A stretch of DNA of 64,000 nt from Flavobacterium johnsoniae (GTDB lineage Bacteria; Bacteroidota; Bacteroidia; Flavobacteriales; Flavobacteriaceae): NCBI RefSeq assembly GCF_001879205.1, contig NZ_MLFK01000001.1, positions 124,001-188,000 on the forward strand. Reading direction: 5' to 3'. Position numbers and translations under genes: made by a program. Under the pieces are notes generated by a model, which saw nothing but the letters and a program-made list of their open reading frames with translations, made no database searches and was not told the DNA's origin. Below, in pieces: positions 15,238-23,696 of this stretch; the first letter of the stretch is position 1, and each line of letters starts with the position of its first letter.

Positions 15238-16518
15238 ATGAACAAAACGGCGCAAATCAAAAAAAATCATCAATTTATCAAATTCCGAAAATTAGTTATT
15301 GTTTCGATTTTAATTGGCTTCCTTTCAGCCTTTTTAGGAATTTCTCTCAAAAAAATCACGGAGTATTACGAAGAAATCTTTTTTCACGAAGTTTCAGTAA
15401 ATCCAATATTTTATATCATTTTTCCGGTTTTCGGATTGTCGGTAATTTATTTTTTAAGGCAGTATCTTTTTAAGAAAAAAGAAAATAAAGGAATCAAAGA
15501 AGTTTTTGAAAGCACAGGATCAAATTCAAAAAATCTTCCTTCTTATAAAATTCCATCTCACTTTATAAACGGATTACTTACTGTTGTTTTTGGCGGTTCA
15601 ACCGGAATCGAAGTTTCGACCGTAGTTGCCACTGCTACAATTGGATCTGTAGCTCATGAAAAAGAAAATATTTTCCGTCAATACAAAACAGAACTTATCT
15701 GTGCAGGAGTTGCAGCGGGAGTTACAGCACTTTTCAGCAGTCCGATAGCAGGAGTTTTATTTGCTCTCGAAGTTATTTCCAGAAAAGTGACACGTGCTTT
15801 TGTTATTTCAAATATCATTGCAGTCTCAATTGCTTTTGGTTTACTTTCAATCTTAAAAGAAGAGCCTTTGTTTGCGGTTTCAATAACAACTTGGCATCTA
15901 AAAGCGATTCCGTATTTTATTCTTTTAGGAATTCTGGCCGGAATGAACTCAGTTTACTTAACAAGATGTGTATTGTTTTTTAAATCTCAATTCGGAAAAA
16001 TTGGAACTCATTATTATAAAATCATAATTGGATCTGCAGTTTTAAGCATTTCTTTATTTATTTTCCCTCAATTATATGGCGAAGGCTACCATGCGATAAA
16101 AGGCATTTTCGGAAACGCCGCAGAAATTCCTTTAACCATTACATTAGCCATAACATTTATTGGTGTTTTAATTCTTAAGCCAATCGTAACATCTATAACA
16201 CTGGCTTCCGGAGGTGATGGCGGTGTTTTTGCACCGAGCCTTTTTATTGGTGCTTTTTTAGGATTATTGCTGGCATCAATCTTAAATACATTTTTTCATG
16301 TACATGTAATTCCCGTTAACTTTATGATTATCGGAATGGCCGCCGTTTTGAGCGCCAGTATACATGCTCCGTTTACTGCAATATTTTTGGTTTGCGGCTT
16401 AACAAACGACTACACCTTGTTTTTCCCAATTCTTGTTGTTTGTCTGATTTCAAAATACACTGCAAAAACAATATATCCTTATACTGTCTATAGTTATTCC
16501 CCAAGCTTAACAAAATAG
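15238..16518 (+). CDS. ClC-family chloride channel/antiporter
   Basis: From ATG 15238 the product has 426 residues and about ten helices. ClC selectivity motifs are visible in modified form: GGSTGIEVSTV (in place of GREGP), SSPIAGVLFALEVISR, and SGGDGGVFAPSLFIGAFLG (the GxFxP motif). The IEV instead of the usual EGP means the gating glutamate is kept but the following Gly-Pro is not. No cytosolic CBS pair is present. It should move chloride or another small anion across the inner membrane. An HPP protein gene follows after 58 bases in the same direction. Confidence 0.9.
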   Translation: MNKTAQIKKNHQFIKFRKLVIVSILIGFLSAFLGISLKKITEYYEEIFFHEVSVNPIFYIIFPVFGLSVIYFLRQYLFKKKENKGIKEVFESTGSNSKNLPSYKIPSHFINGLLTVVFGGSTGIEVSTVVATATIGSVAHEKENIFRQYKTELICAGVAAGVTALFSSPIAGVLFALEVISRKVTRAFVISNIIAVSIAFGLLSILKEEPLFAVSITTWHLKAIPYFILLGILAGMNSVYLTRCVLFFKSQFGKIGTHYYKIIIGSAVLSISLFIFPQLYGEGYHAIKGIFGNAAEIPLTITLAITFIGVLILKPIVTSITLASGGDGGVFAPSLFIGAFLGLLLASILNTFFHVHVIPVNFMIIGMAAVLSASIHAPFTAIFLVCGLTNDYTLFFPILVVCLISKYTAKTIYPYTVYSYSPSLTK

Positions 16519-16576
16519 CATTACAATAAAAAAGTAAGTATTAATCTTTAATCTTTTTAAGCAAAATACCACAATT

Positions 16577-17176
16577 ATGCCCACTCCAAAAATTAAAAGA
16601 AGCTACCGAAAAACACGATATATTCTTTATAAAGAAACATTAATTGATTCTAAAGAACATTTTTGGTCGTTTATAGGTTCATTCGTCGGAATTGGAATTC
16701 TGGCTTATGTGCAATCTCTGCATTTTTCAGGAAATGACGCCGTATATTTAATTGGTTCTTTTGGGGCTTCGAGCGTATTGGTTTATGGAATCATCCAAAG
16801 TCCGTTTTCACAGCCAAGAAATTTAGTCGGCGGACACGTAATATCTGCTTTTATAGGGGTAACGGTACATAAACTGGTTCCTGATATTATGTTTATAGCG
16901 GCTCCGTTAGCTGTTTCATTTGCTATTATTTCAATGCAGATTACCAAAACTCTTCATCCTCCGGGAGGTGCTACGGCCTTAATTGCTGTTATTGGTACCG
17001 AAAAAGTAAAAGCCCTTGGGTATATGTATGTGATTTCTCCTGTTTTAGTAGGCACTTTGATTTTACTTTTGACCGCTTTGATTTTTAATAATATGACTTC
17101 GAGCAGAAGTTATCCGAGCCATAGTACTTATCATAAACATTATCATAAGATCAGAAAGAGATTGATTGGGAGGTAA
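16577..17176 (+). CDS. HPP-family integral membrane protein
   Basis: The 199-residue protein carries the name-giving motif LHPPGGATALIAVIG near residue 136 and four hydrophobic segments, with GSFGASSVLVYG before and a basic His/Lys tail. HPP proteins in cyanobacteria and plant plastids have been described as nitrite transporters; the role in Flavobacteria is not established. The pairing with a ClC channel suggests an anion-related function. That is inference from position. Confidence 0.87.
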   Translation: MPTPKIKRSYRKTRYILYKETLIDSKEHFWSFIGSFVGIGILAYVQSLHFSGNDAVYLIGSFGASSVLVYGIIQSPFSQPRNLVGGHVISAFIGVTVHKLVPDIMFIAAPLAVSFAIISMQITKTLHPPGGATALIAVIGTEKVKALGYMYVISPVLVGTLILLLTALIFNNMTSSRSYPSHSTYHKHYHKIRKRLIGR

Positions 17177-17192
17177 TAATTATCTCTGCATC

Positions 17193-17219
17193 CCTGCAAG
17201 GTTTTCAAAACTTTACAGG
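17193..17219. repeat. Imperfect palindrome downstream of the HPP gene
   Basis: CCTGCAAGGTTTT (17193-17205) pairs with AAAACTTTACAGG (17207-17219), with only G-T type deviations. A second palindrome, AAAAGATT-aa-AATCTTTT, lies at 17250-17267. Neither is followed by a strong T run. Confidence 0.5.
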
Positions 17220-17310
17220 AACATCAAACTAAATAAACTACAGTAAATCAAAAGATTAAAATCTTTTCAACAAATCGTAATTCACAATTCGTATTTCGTT
17301 TTTTATATTT

Positions 17311-17318
17311 TACCTTTG
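17311..17318 (+). promoter_or_regulatory. Putative promoter -7 element of the pRiA4b ORF-3-like gene
   Basis: TACCTTTG matches TAnnTTTG, 23 bases before the ATG at 17342. Confidence 0.5.
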
Positions 17319-17341
17319 ACCTCTCAATAAAAACAAAGATT

Positions 17342-17884
17342 ATGGTTTATAAATTTAGAGTAATTCTAGACGCCGAGGAAGATATTTTTAGAGACATTGC
17401 AATTCTTGAAGATGATACTTTAGAGGATTTACACAATGCAATCTTCAACGCTTTTGGTTTTGACGGAATGGAAGTAGCTTCGTTCTATACTTGCGATGAA
17501 ACTTGGAATCAGGAAGATGAAATTCCGCTTTTTGATACGGGCGATGTTCCTGGCGAGCAGAGAACAATGGGCGATTATCCATTATCATCTATCTTAGACA
17601 AGGAAAATACCAAAATTATCTATGTTTATGATTTTATCAATATGTGGACTTTCTTAGTTGAATTGGCTGCGATTGATGAACAAGTTGCCGGAGCAACTTA
17701 TCCTGAAACATTATTCTCTCACGGAGAAATGCCGGATGAAGCCCTTGAAAAAAACTTCGAAGCAGATGATATGCATAATGACATTTACGGAGAATTTGAA
17801 GACGACTTAGACGAAGACGATCTGGACATGTTTGAAGGCGATGACAGCTTTGAAGACTACGGATTTGAGGAGAATTGGAATTAA
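17342..17884 (+). CDS. Plasmid pRiA4b ORF-3-like / IS1096 passenger TnpR-like acidic protein
   Basis: The 180-residue product begins YKFRVILDAEEDIFRDIAI and continues DTLEDLHNAIFNAFGFDGME, the start of the pRiA4b ORF-3-like domain (Pfam family found in bacteria and plasmids). VYDFINMWTFLVEL near residue 93 is the second conserved strand-helix unit. The last 45 residues are extremely acidic (DDLDEDDLDMFEGDDSFED). Despite its database name, nothing around it looks like an insertion sequence, and such proteins are widespread chromosomal genes in Bacteroidota. Function is unknown. Confidence 0.8.
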   Translation: MVYKFRVILDAEEDIFRDIAILEDDTLEDLHNAIFNAFGFDGMEVASFYTCDETWNQEDEIPLFDTGDVPGEQRTMGDYPLSSILDKENTKIIYVYDFINMWTFLVELAAIDEQVAGATYPETLFSHGEMPDEALEKNFEADDMHNDIYGEFEDDLDEDDLDMFEGDDSFEDYGFEENWN

Positions 17885-17885
17885 T

Positions 17886-18345
17886 CTAAGGGTCTAAGGG
17901 TCTGAGGTTTTACTTTGAAAGTTTTTTCTTATTTTTAATTCTTTGAATTAAAATATTTAAACATGAGTAATTTTAGAAGCCTGCTTATTTGGCAAAAATC
18001 AATGGCTTTGACGACCAGAATTTATTTTTCAACAAACAATTTTCCAAAAGAAGAAATCTTCGGGTTAACTTCACAAATTAGACGTTGCTCAATTTCAATT
18101 CCAAGCAATATTGCCGAGGGATTTGGAAGAGAAAGCGATAAAGATCTTTTACGATTTTTAAATATTTCTGTTGGGTCTTTATTTGAAATGCAGACTCAAT
18201 TAGAAATCGCAAAAAATATATCGTACTTAAAAGAAGACGATTTTAATAACCTATATGAGGACAGCCGCGAAGTAGAAAGAATGTTAGTTTCTTTTATTAA
18301 AAAAATAAAAACTAGAAACTAAACCTTAGTACCTTAGCATCTTAG
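17886..18345. repeat. Inverted 'ctaag' repeats flanking the four-helix-bundle gene
   Basis: The 25-base stretches 17886-17910 and 18321-18345 are inverted relative to each other with 19 of 25 positions matching. They enclose the four-helix-bundle gene, and the right arm begins inside its stop codon. A 460-base unit bounded by inverted repeats suggests a small mobilisable cassette, though the same words also occur without a gene inside. Confidence 0.5.
17963..18322 (+). CDS. Four-helix-bundle protein (S23 / 23S rRNA intervening-sequence type)
   Basis: The 119-residue protein matches the S23 family (TIGR02436): LLIWQKSMALTTRIY at the start, FGLTSQIRRCSISIPSNIAEG in part (the conserved RR..SIPSNIAEG motif near residue 41-53), LLRFLNISVGSLFE, and a C-terminal helix. 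Relatives are encoded inside 23S rRNA intervening sequences of Leptospira and in many Bacteroidota chromosomes, where they form pentamers of unknown function. No rRNA is near here. The flanking inverted word repeats are noted separately. Confidence 0.88.
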   Translation: MSNFRSLLIWQKSMALTTRIYFSTNNFPKEEIFGLTSQIRRCSISIPSNIAEGFGRESDKDLLRFLNISVGSLFEMQTQLEIAKNISYLKEDDFNNLYEDSREVERMLVSFIKKIKTRN

Positions 18346-18365
18346 AACCTCAGCACCTAAAAAAA

Positions 18366-19424
18366 ATGATCAACTTATTCAACACCCACATCGAGACGCT
18401 TGCGATACACCGCGTAGGAAACAAAAGCCGTAACGAAGCTATTTTTTTATCAGAACAGCCATTTAATCTAAACGATGAAATTGTGCCTTTGATAAAAGAA
18501 TACTTCTTTAAACCTTTTAGAGAGAAAGAAGAAAACTATTATCAGTTTGCACACGAAGTGGACTTGGATTACAACGATATGTTTAAATATGCAACTGAGA
18601 TTTTTGCAAATCCTGCGAATGTTCAGGAGGTTTCCAAAAAAATCACCAAGCATTTATACGAGCAGTCCAATCATCCGCATATTAAAAACGGAGAGGTTTA
18701 CGTAACGTATCTAACAAACTTAAGTATTGACAATAATGTTGTTGATGCAATTGGAATTTTCAAAAGTGAATTACAGGCTGACTTTTTACAATTTGAAGAA
18801 AAAGACAGCAACCTTGAAATGATTTTACAACAGGGAATTAACCTGAGTAAATTAGATAAAGGATGTTTGATTTTTAATTATAAAAAAGAAGAAGGATATA
18901 AAATCTTAACTGTAGACAGCAACCGTTATGACGCTCGTTACTGGTTAGAGCACTTTTTATCTGTAGATGCTTTTGAAGATGAAAATTTCATCACTAAAAA
19001 ATATTTAAAATTCTGTCAAAACTTCGCAAAAGACGTGGTTTTGCCAGCAGAAGACAAGAAAGAGGAAGTAATGTTTATGAACAGATCTGTGAATTATTTC
19101 GCAAAAAATGATCAGTTTGAAGAACAAAATTTCTTGAATGAAGTATTAGACAATCCTGACTTAATTCCTGAATTTAAAAACTATAAAGTTGATAAAGGAG
19201 AAAAATACAGCATCGAAGATGTAACTTCATTCCCAATCGCAAACGCAGCAGTTTCTGACGCTAGAAAATCGATTAAAAACGTAATTAATCTGGATACTCA
19301 CATTCAAATTAAAATGGATTTTATCAACCCTGAAAGTGCAGAGAAATTTGTTGAAAAAGGCTGGGATGAAGAAAAACAAATGTATTACTACTTAGTGTAT
19401 TTCAATAAAGAAGAAAAAAGCTAA
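18366..19424 (+). CDS. Nucleoid-associated protein, NA37/YejK family
   Basis: The 352-residue protein matches the 37-kDa nucleoid-associated family (PF04245): AIHRVGNKSRNEAIFLSEQP at the start, SNHPHIKNGEVYVTYLTNLS in part near residue 96-115, and a C-terminal section with FPIANAAVSDARKSIKNVI. E. coli YejK binds DNA and interacts with topoisomerase IV and gyrase. It is cytosolic. A bidirectional terminator lies between it and the convergent tetR gene. Confidence 0.88.
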   Translation: MINLFNTHIETLAIHRVGNKSRNEAIFLSEQPFNLNDEIVPLIKEYFFKPFREKEENYYQFAHEVDLDYNDMFKYATEIFANPANVQEVSKKITKHLYEQSNHPHIKNGEVYVTYLTNLSIDNNVVDAIGIFKSELQADFLQFEEKDSNLEMILQQGINLSKLDKGCLIFNYKKEEGYKILTVDSNRYDARYWLEHFLSVDAFEDENFITKKYLKFCQNFAKDVVLPAEDKKEEVMFMNRSVNYFAKNDQFEEQNFLNEVLDNPDLIPEFKNYKVDKGEKYSIEDVTSFPIANAAVSDARKSIKNVINLDTHIQIKMDFINPESAEKFVEKGWDEEKQMYYYLVYFNKEEKS

Positions 19425-19458
19425 GAGTCATTCATTTTCTATTACTTACTTACTAAAC

Positions 19459-19495
19459 AAAAAACGGCAATTACATTTTGTAACTGCCGTTTTTT
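19459..19495. terminator. Bidirectional terminator between convergent genes
   Basis: A 16-bp stem with one mismatch (19459-19474 with 19480-19495, core ACGGCA/TGCCGT) has an A run on the left and a T run on the right, so it can act on both strands. Confidence 0.85.
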
Positions 19496-19515
19496 AATTG
19501 CACTATTTTCGAATT

Positions 19516-20097
19516 TTATAAAATTGAAAATACTGCTTTTACAATATCGTCATAGACCTGTTTATCCCTTTCTCCAGTGCGGGCCAAAACCCTGATTCCT
19601 GAATAATTATTAAAGATAAATCGCGCCAAAACTCTGGCATCCTGCTGTTTTGAAATATGCCCCTGCTCCTGCCCTTTCTTCACGGCATTTGTAAAAACTT
19701 CTTCCATGGTCTGAATGTTGTTTTTTACAATCTTTGCTATTTCTTCATCGTGCATTGCAAGCTCAACAGAAGAATTGACCATAAAACAGCCCTTTGTAAT
19801 TCGGTCTTCCAGACTTTCTATAACAGCCTGTTTAAAAATATCATGCAGGGTCTCTTTAACATTATCTGATTTTTCTAAAAGCTCTTTTACAGCATCCTGC
19901 GCTTGCTTTTGATAGCGCTGCAGAGATTTCGAAAACAATTTCTGCTTATCACCAAAAGTATCATACAAACTCGAACGGCTTAAACCCAAATGCGTTACCA
20001 AATCCTGAGCAGATGTTCCGTTGTAACCTTTGTGCCAAAAAATTTCAATCGCTTTATCTAAAGCCTTATCTTCATTAAACTCTTTTGTTCTAGCCAT
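19516..20097 (-). CDS. TetR/AcrR-family transcriptional regulator
   Basis: The 193-residue protein has an N-terminal TetR helix-turn-helix (ALDKAIEIFWHKGYNGTSAQ then LGLSRSSLYDTFGDKQKLF) and an all-alpha ligand domain. A site GGAACAATCGTTCC sits just upstream of its own -7 element, and a 26-bp palindrome with the core GGAACGATCGTTCC sits at the promoter of the SDR gene that precedes it. The simplest reading is an autoregulated repressor of the SDR gene. The inducer is unknown; SDR substrates or quinone- or aldehyde-like compounds are possible. Confidence 0.92.
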   Translation of the reverse strand: MARTKEFNEDKALDKAIEIFWHKGYNGTSAQDLVTHLGLSRSSLYDTFGDKQKLFSKSLQRYQKQAQDAVKELLEKSDNVKETLHDIFKQAVIESLEDRITKGCFMVNSSVELAMHDEEIAKIVKNNIQTMEEVFTNAVKKGQEQGHISKQQDARVLARFIFNNYSGIRVLARTGERDKQVYDDIVKAVFSIL

Positions 20098-20120
20098 GAT
20101 CGCACATTTAAATTTCTATA

Positions 20121-20152
20121 CAAAGATAATGATTATACGGAACAATCGTTCC
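20121..20152 (-). promoter_or_regulatory. tetR promoter and operator
   Basis: The minus strand has the -7 word TATCTTTG (20128-20121). The near-palindrome GGAACAATCGTTCC (20139-20152) lies ten bases upstream of it, over the expected -33 region. It differs at one base from the core of the palindrome in front of the SDR gene. Confidence 0.75.
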
Positions 20153-20169
20153 TGAATTAGTCAAAAAAA

Positions 20170-20922
20170 TTATACTACTGCATTTACGGTAAGTCCGCCG
20201 TCAATTACGATTTCAGTTCCGGTAATAAATGACGAATCATCTGAGGCTAAAAATGCGACTGTTTTGGCAATTTCTGAAGATTGAGCAAAACGTTTCAACA
20301 AGATTTTTTCGCCTAAAATAGTTCCAAAACCATCTACTTCTTCTTTTTGCAAACCTAATTTTCCGTAAAGCGGTGTTTCAACAGGACCTGGAGAAACGGC
20401 ATTTACTCTAATTTTTCTTGGAGCCAATTCTACTGCAAAAACTTTATTAAAAGATAAAACTGCTGCTTTACTTGCTGCATAAACACTTGAATTTGGCATT
20501 CCCACATGGGCATTTATAGAAGTATTAAAAATAATAGATGCGCCATCATTTAAAATTGGCAGTAATTTTTGAACTGTAAAATAAACACCTTTAGTATTTA
20601 CATTCATAATAGTATCGTAATGCTCTTCCGGAGCAGATTCCATTGGAGAAAATGAGGCAATTCCGGCATTTAAGAATACAATATCAATTTTACCAAACTT
20701 TGCTTTTACTTCTTCCACTAAATTATCAATTGAGCTTAGATCAGACTGATCTGCCACAATTCCTGTAACATTCAATTCGGTTTCGGCTTTTTCCAGCGCT
20801 TCTTTGTTTCTTCCAGTCACAACTACTTGTGCACCTTTTGTTACTAATTCGGCAGCAGCTGCGTACCCAATTCCGCTATTTCCTCCTGTTACAATAGCCA
20901 CTTTATTTACTAAATTTTTCAT
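20170..20922 (-). CDS. Short-chain dehydrogenase/reductase (SDR)
   Basis: The 250-residue classical SDR has the Rossmann glycine motif TGGNSGIG (12-19), NAG at 85-87, catalytic Ser135, Tyr148 and Lys152 (YAASK), and the C-terminal FITGTEIVIDGGLTV. It probably oxidises or reduces a small alcohol or carbonyl with NAD(P)H in the cytosol; the substrate cannot be read. The TGRNK after the second strand suggests NADP preference, with modest confidence. It is transcribed from a promoter overlapped by a TetR-type operator and lies 72 bases upstream of tetR. Confidence 0.92.
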   Translation of the reverse strand: MKNLVNKVAIVTGGNSGIGYAAAAELVTKGAQVVVTGRNKEALEKAETELNVTGIVADQSDLSSIDNLVEEVKAKFGKIDIVFLNAGIASFSPMESAPEEHYDTIMNVNTKGVYFTVQKLLPILNDGASIIFNTSINAHVGMPNSSVYAASKAAVLSFNKVFAVELAPRKIRVNAVSPGPVETPLYGKLGLQKEEVDGFGTILGEKILLKRFAQSSEIAKTVAFLASDDSSFITGTEIVIDGGLTVNAVV

Positions 20923-20965
20923 TTTATTTGTTATTTAAGTTATTGATTATTCAATTATTATGGTA

Positions 20966-21000
20966 CAAAGATATAATAACGGAACGATCGTTCCGTTATT
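20966..21000 (-). promoter_or_regulatory. SDR promoter with 26-bp palindromic operator
   Basis: The minus strand has the -7 word TATCTTTG (20973-20966). Immediately upstream, positions 20975-21000 are a perfect 26-bp palindrome with the core GGAACGATCGTTCC. A protein bound there would block polymerase access. The same core recurs upstream of tetR. Confidence 0.85.
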
Positions 21001-21123
21001 AATTATGTTAATATTTAGTTAAAACAGCTAATCTCTTTTTAAAGCGCCCATTTATAAGGGATTGTATCTATCAAACTATAAACGAAAGAAATCATAAAAT
21101 GTCGCCGATTCTTAATTTATGCT

Positions 21124-21131
21124 TAATTTTG
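21124..21131 (+). promoter_or_regulatory. Putative promoter -7 element of the GAF protein gene
   Basis: TAATTTTG matches TAnnTTTG 21 bases before ATG 21153, which supports that start over the upstream in-frame ATG at 21099. Confidence 0.5.
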
Positions 21132-21152
21132 TATTCTAAAACAAAAAAACAG

Positions 21153-23522
21153 ATGGATCGTCTTTTACCCAACGAAAGCCCTTTCGAAACGATAATCTCA
21201 TTTCATAAACTAATTGAGTCTTTTGAGCAGATTGCTTTATCTGATGTTGATTACCGATCTAACTACGCCAAAGCTATTTTAAAAGAAGTCGAAGCTTATC
21301 CGGAATTTAGAACCGGCATTCGCGATTACAGCGTTATTAAAAATAATGAGGCATTAATTAGAAACATTGCTGCAGATTTATTCCCTACGGCTTTGACAAA
21401 CAACGAAATAAAGGCTATAACAATTCCTTTTCAAAACATCTCTTTCAACTATACAGAACGTTTCAAGAAAATATTACGCAATGCAGGTGACGAATTTTAC
21501 ATGGAAATTCGTGATTTTGATGATCATCAATTCTATGTCAACAACTGCTGTCTTATTTTAGGTGTTTATTACAAACAAAAAATAGATTTTAATAAACCTT
21601 TCTTTTACGATATTCCAGATGAAGATGGGGTCGAAAAACATTATCGAATTTTATATAATGCTGATTTTATGGAAATTATTCCAACAGAAAAATCGGTACA
21701 TTTAACTCAGGACGATATTGATTTATTGTTTGATAATTACAATGACATTGATCTTTGGAAATCAAAATTTCCTCCGGGAAGCTGGATTTTAAAAGGTTTT
21801 GGTATTGTTTCTTTATTTGATGCCACTACCGAAAGTGCTATTTCAAATTTAAAAAGTAATTTATTAAAACCGGATTCCAAAACTGTTGCTTCAAATGATG
21901 TTATTGAGAATATTTTCAGGTCAATATTTAAAATTCCGAGTTTAAAGGTTGGTTTCATTATCTATAATCCAGAGGAAGAAAAATTCATCAGACCAATAAA
22001 ATTTGACAATCAGCTTCAGAGTTTTTTACTAAAAACAGATCAGGAAGTAGATTGCAAAAATGCTTTCTTTGGCTGTTCTTTTCAAAACCTTTTAGACAAT
22101 AAAGAACCTTTTGCAATCTCGAATGTTAAAAAATTCATCGAAGAATCTTCAAACAAAAAACTTGGTGAACATTTATTAAAGCAGGGAATTCAAAGCTGTG
22201 TTTTTGCTCCGGTTATAAAAGATGGGCATTTACTGGGCGTTGTCGAATTAGTATCTGAAAATGCAAGAGATTTAAACAGTGTAAATGCCACTAAACTAGA
22301 ATTGGTTTTACCGTATTTAACAGATACTATCGATCGTTACAATACTGATATGCAGCATCAGATCGAAGCCATTATTCAGCGTGAATATACTACGATTCAT
22401 CCAAGTGTTTACTGGAAATTTAAAAAAGAATCACAAAATTATTTTCAAAATATAAATCATACAAAAGATTATATTTTTAAGGAAATTGTATTCAAAAACG
22501 TTTTCCCTTTATATGGACAAATCGATATTAAAAGTTCGTCTGAACATCGAAATGAAACGGTCAAAATTGATTTAAAAAATCAGCTTACGGCTTTATTGGA
22601 AATCTTTGATAATCAGAAGCCAAATTCAAATCTGGTTCTTTTGGAACAAAGAAAATTTGAGTTGGAATCGCTTCGAAATGAATTGGATTTCCCACTAAAA
22701 GCAGATACAGAACAACATATTCAGCGTTATATCGAAGAAGAAATTCATCCGATACTGAAAAACACCAAAGGCAATGCTAAAAATGAAGAATTAGAAGAAT
22801 TGTACTTTGAAAGTCTGGATGAAAAGACAGGAATGTTTTATCAGGAGAGAAAAAAGTTTGATAATGCAATGTCAATTATCAACAAAAGACTGGCAACAGT
22901 TTTAGATAAAAAACAAATTGAAGCGCAGCAAATTTATCCGCATTATTACGAACGTTTTAAAACAGATGGAGTTGAACATAATTTATATATAGGAGCCTCA
23001 ATTACACCAACACGTCCTTTTGATATTATGTATCTGCATAATCTTCGTTTGTGGCAATTGCAGACTTTATGCGAAATGGAATTAGAACATCATCAGCTAA
23101 AAGAATCTCTTCCTTACGAGTTAGATGTTACTTCACTGATTTTGGTATTCAGCCAGCCTCTTTCTATTCGTTTTAGAATGGATGAAAAACGTTTTGATGT
23201 AGACGGAACTTACAATGCAAGATATGAAGTTGTTAAAAAACGAATCGACAAATCGAACATTAAAGGTACAAATGACCGTATTACCGAAAAAGAAAAAATT
23301 ACAATCGTATATTCTCAAAACAGCGAAGAAGCCGAATATCTAAAATACATTAAATATTTACAGCACAAGAAGATTCTTGAGCCGGCAATAGAACAATTTG
23401 AAGTTGAAGATCTTCAGGGAGTTTCGGGCTTAAGAGCCATTCGTGTAAAAGTCATTAATAATACTTCAAATCCAGCGGTTAAAAAAATTACCTATCAAGA
23501 TTTATTAGACGAGCTCAACTAA
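21153..23522 (+). CDS. Large GAF-domain protein of unknown function
   Basis: From ATG 21153 (MDRLLPNESPFETII) the product has 789 residues, no signal peptide and no membrane helix. A GAF-like region lies at about residues 255-395 (CVFAPVIKDGHLLGVVELVS is its clearest part). The N-terminal 250 residues and the C-terminal 380 residues match nothing I recognise; the C-terminal part is rich in charged helices. No kinase, cyclase or output domain is evident. It appears to be a stand-alone cytosolic protein with its own promoter and a terminator overlapping its stop codon. Confidence 0.75.
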   Translation: MDRLLPNESPFETIISFHKLIESFEQIALSDVDYRSNYAKAILKEVEAYPEFRTGIRDYSVIKNNEALIRNIAADLFPTALTNNEIKAITIPFQNISFNYTERFKKILRNAGDEFYMEIRDFDDHQFYVNNCCLILGVYYKQKIDFNKPFFYDIPDEDGVEKHYRILYNADFMEIIPTEKSVHLTQDDIDLLFDNYNDIDLWKSKFPPGSWILKGFGIVSLFDATTESAISNLKSNLLKPDSKTVASNDVIENIFRSIFKIPSLKVGFIIYNPEEEKFIRPIKFDNQLQSFLLKTDQEVDCKNAFFGCSFQNLLDNKEPFAISNVKKFIEESSNKKLGEHLLKQGIQSCVFAPVIKDGHLLGVVELVSENARDLNSVNATKLELVLPYLTDTIDRYNTDMQHQIEAIIQREYTTIHPSVYWKFKKESQNYFQNINHTKDYIFKEIVFKNVFPLYGQIDIKSSSEHRNETVKIDLKNQLTALLEIFDNQKPNSNLVLLEQRKFELESLRNELDFPLKADTEQHIQRYIEEEIHPILKNTKGNAKNEELEELYFESLDEKTGMFYQERKKFDNAMSIINKRLATVLDKKQIEAQQIYPHYYERFKTDGVEHNLYIGASITPTRPFDIMYLHNLRLWQLQTLCEMELEHHQLKESLPYELDVTSLILVFSQPLSIRFRMDEKRFDVDGTYNARYEVVKKRIDKSNIKGTNDRITEKEKITIVYSQNSEEAEYLKYIKYLQHKKILEPAIEQFEVEDLQGVSGLRAIRVKVINNTSNPAVKKITYQDLLDELN

Positions 23523-23541
23523 TTAGTTGAGCTTTTTTTTG
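23512..23541 (+). terminator. Terminator overlapping the stop codon of the GAF protein gene
   Basis: A perfect 22-bp palindrome (23512-23533, arms AGCTCAACT/AGTTGAGCT) includes the stop codon and is followed by a run of eight T. Confidence 0.85.
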
Positions 23542-23597
23542 AGTTTATCGAACACTGATGAAACGAATTCGCTATGGCGAAAACGCGGATAATAGCG

Positions 23598-23625
23598 GAT
23601 TTTTGATTTTTGATTTTTGATTTTT
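23598..23625. repeat. Four tandem copies of a 7-base repeat GATTTTT
   Basis: The unit GATTTTT is repeated four times without interruption between two terminators. It is a likely slippage-prone microsatellite in non-coding DNA. Confidence 0.85.
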
Positions 23626-23631
23626 GAATAA

Positions 23632-23671
23632 ATAAAAAAGCTTTGTCAAAGTTTAAAACTTCGACAAAGCT
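23632..23671 (-). terminator. Terminator of the HD-PycTM gene
   Basis: AGCTTTGTC (23639-23647) pairs with GACAAAGCT (23663-23671), with an inner aagttt/aaactt stem. On the minus strand the hairpin is followed by six T. Confidence 0.85.
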
Positions 23672-23696
23672 GCTAATTTTTCTCTTACGATAAAAC

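Noticed and set aside
17342..17884. Insertion sequence suggested by the family name 'IS1096 passenger TnpR'
   Set aside because: There is no transposase, no terminal inverted repeat of an IS and no target duplication. The family is widespread as ordinary chromosomal genes.
17963..18322. rRNA intervening sequence suggested by the S23 family
   Set aside because: No 23S rRNA sequence is present on either side.
23598..23625. CRISPR-like tandem repeat
   Set aside because: The unit is only seven bases with no spacers, so it is a simple microsatellite.
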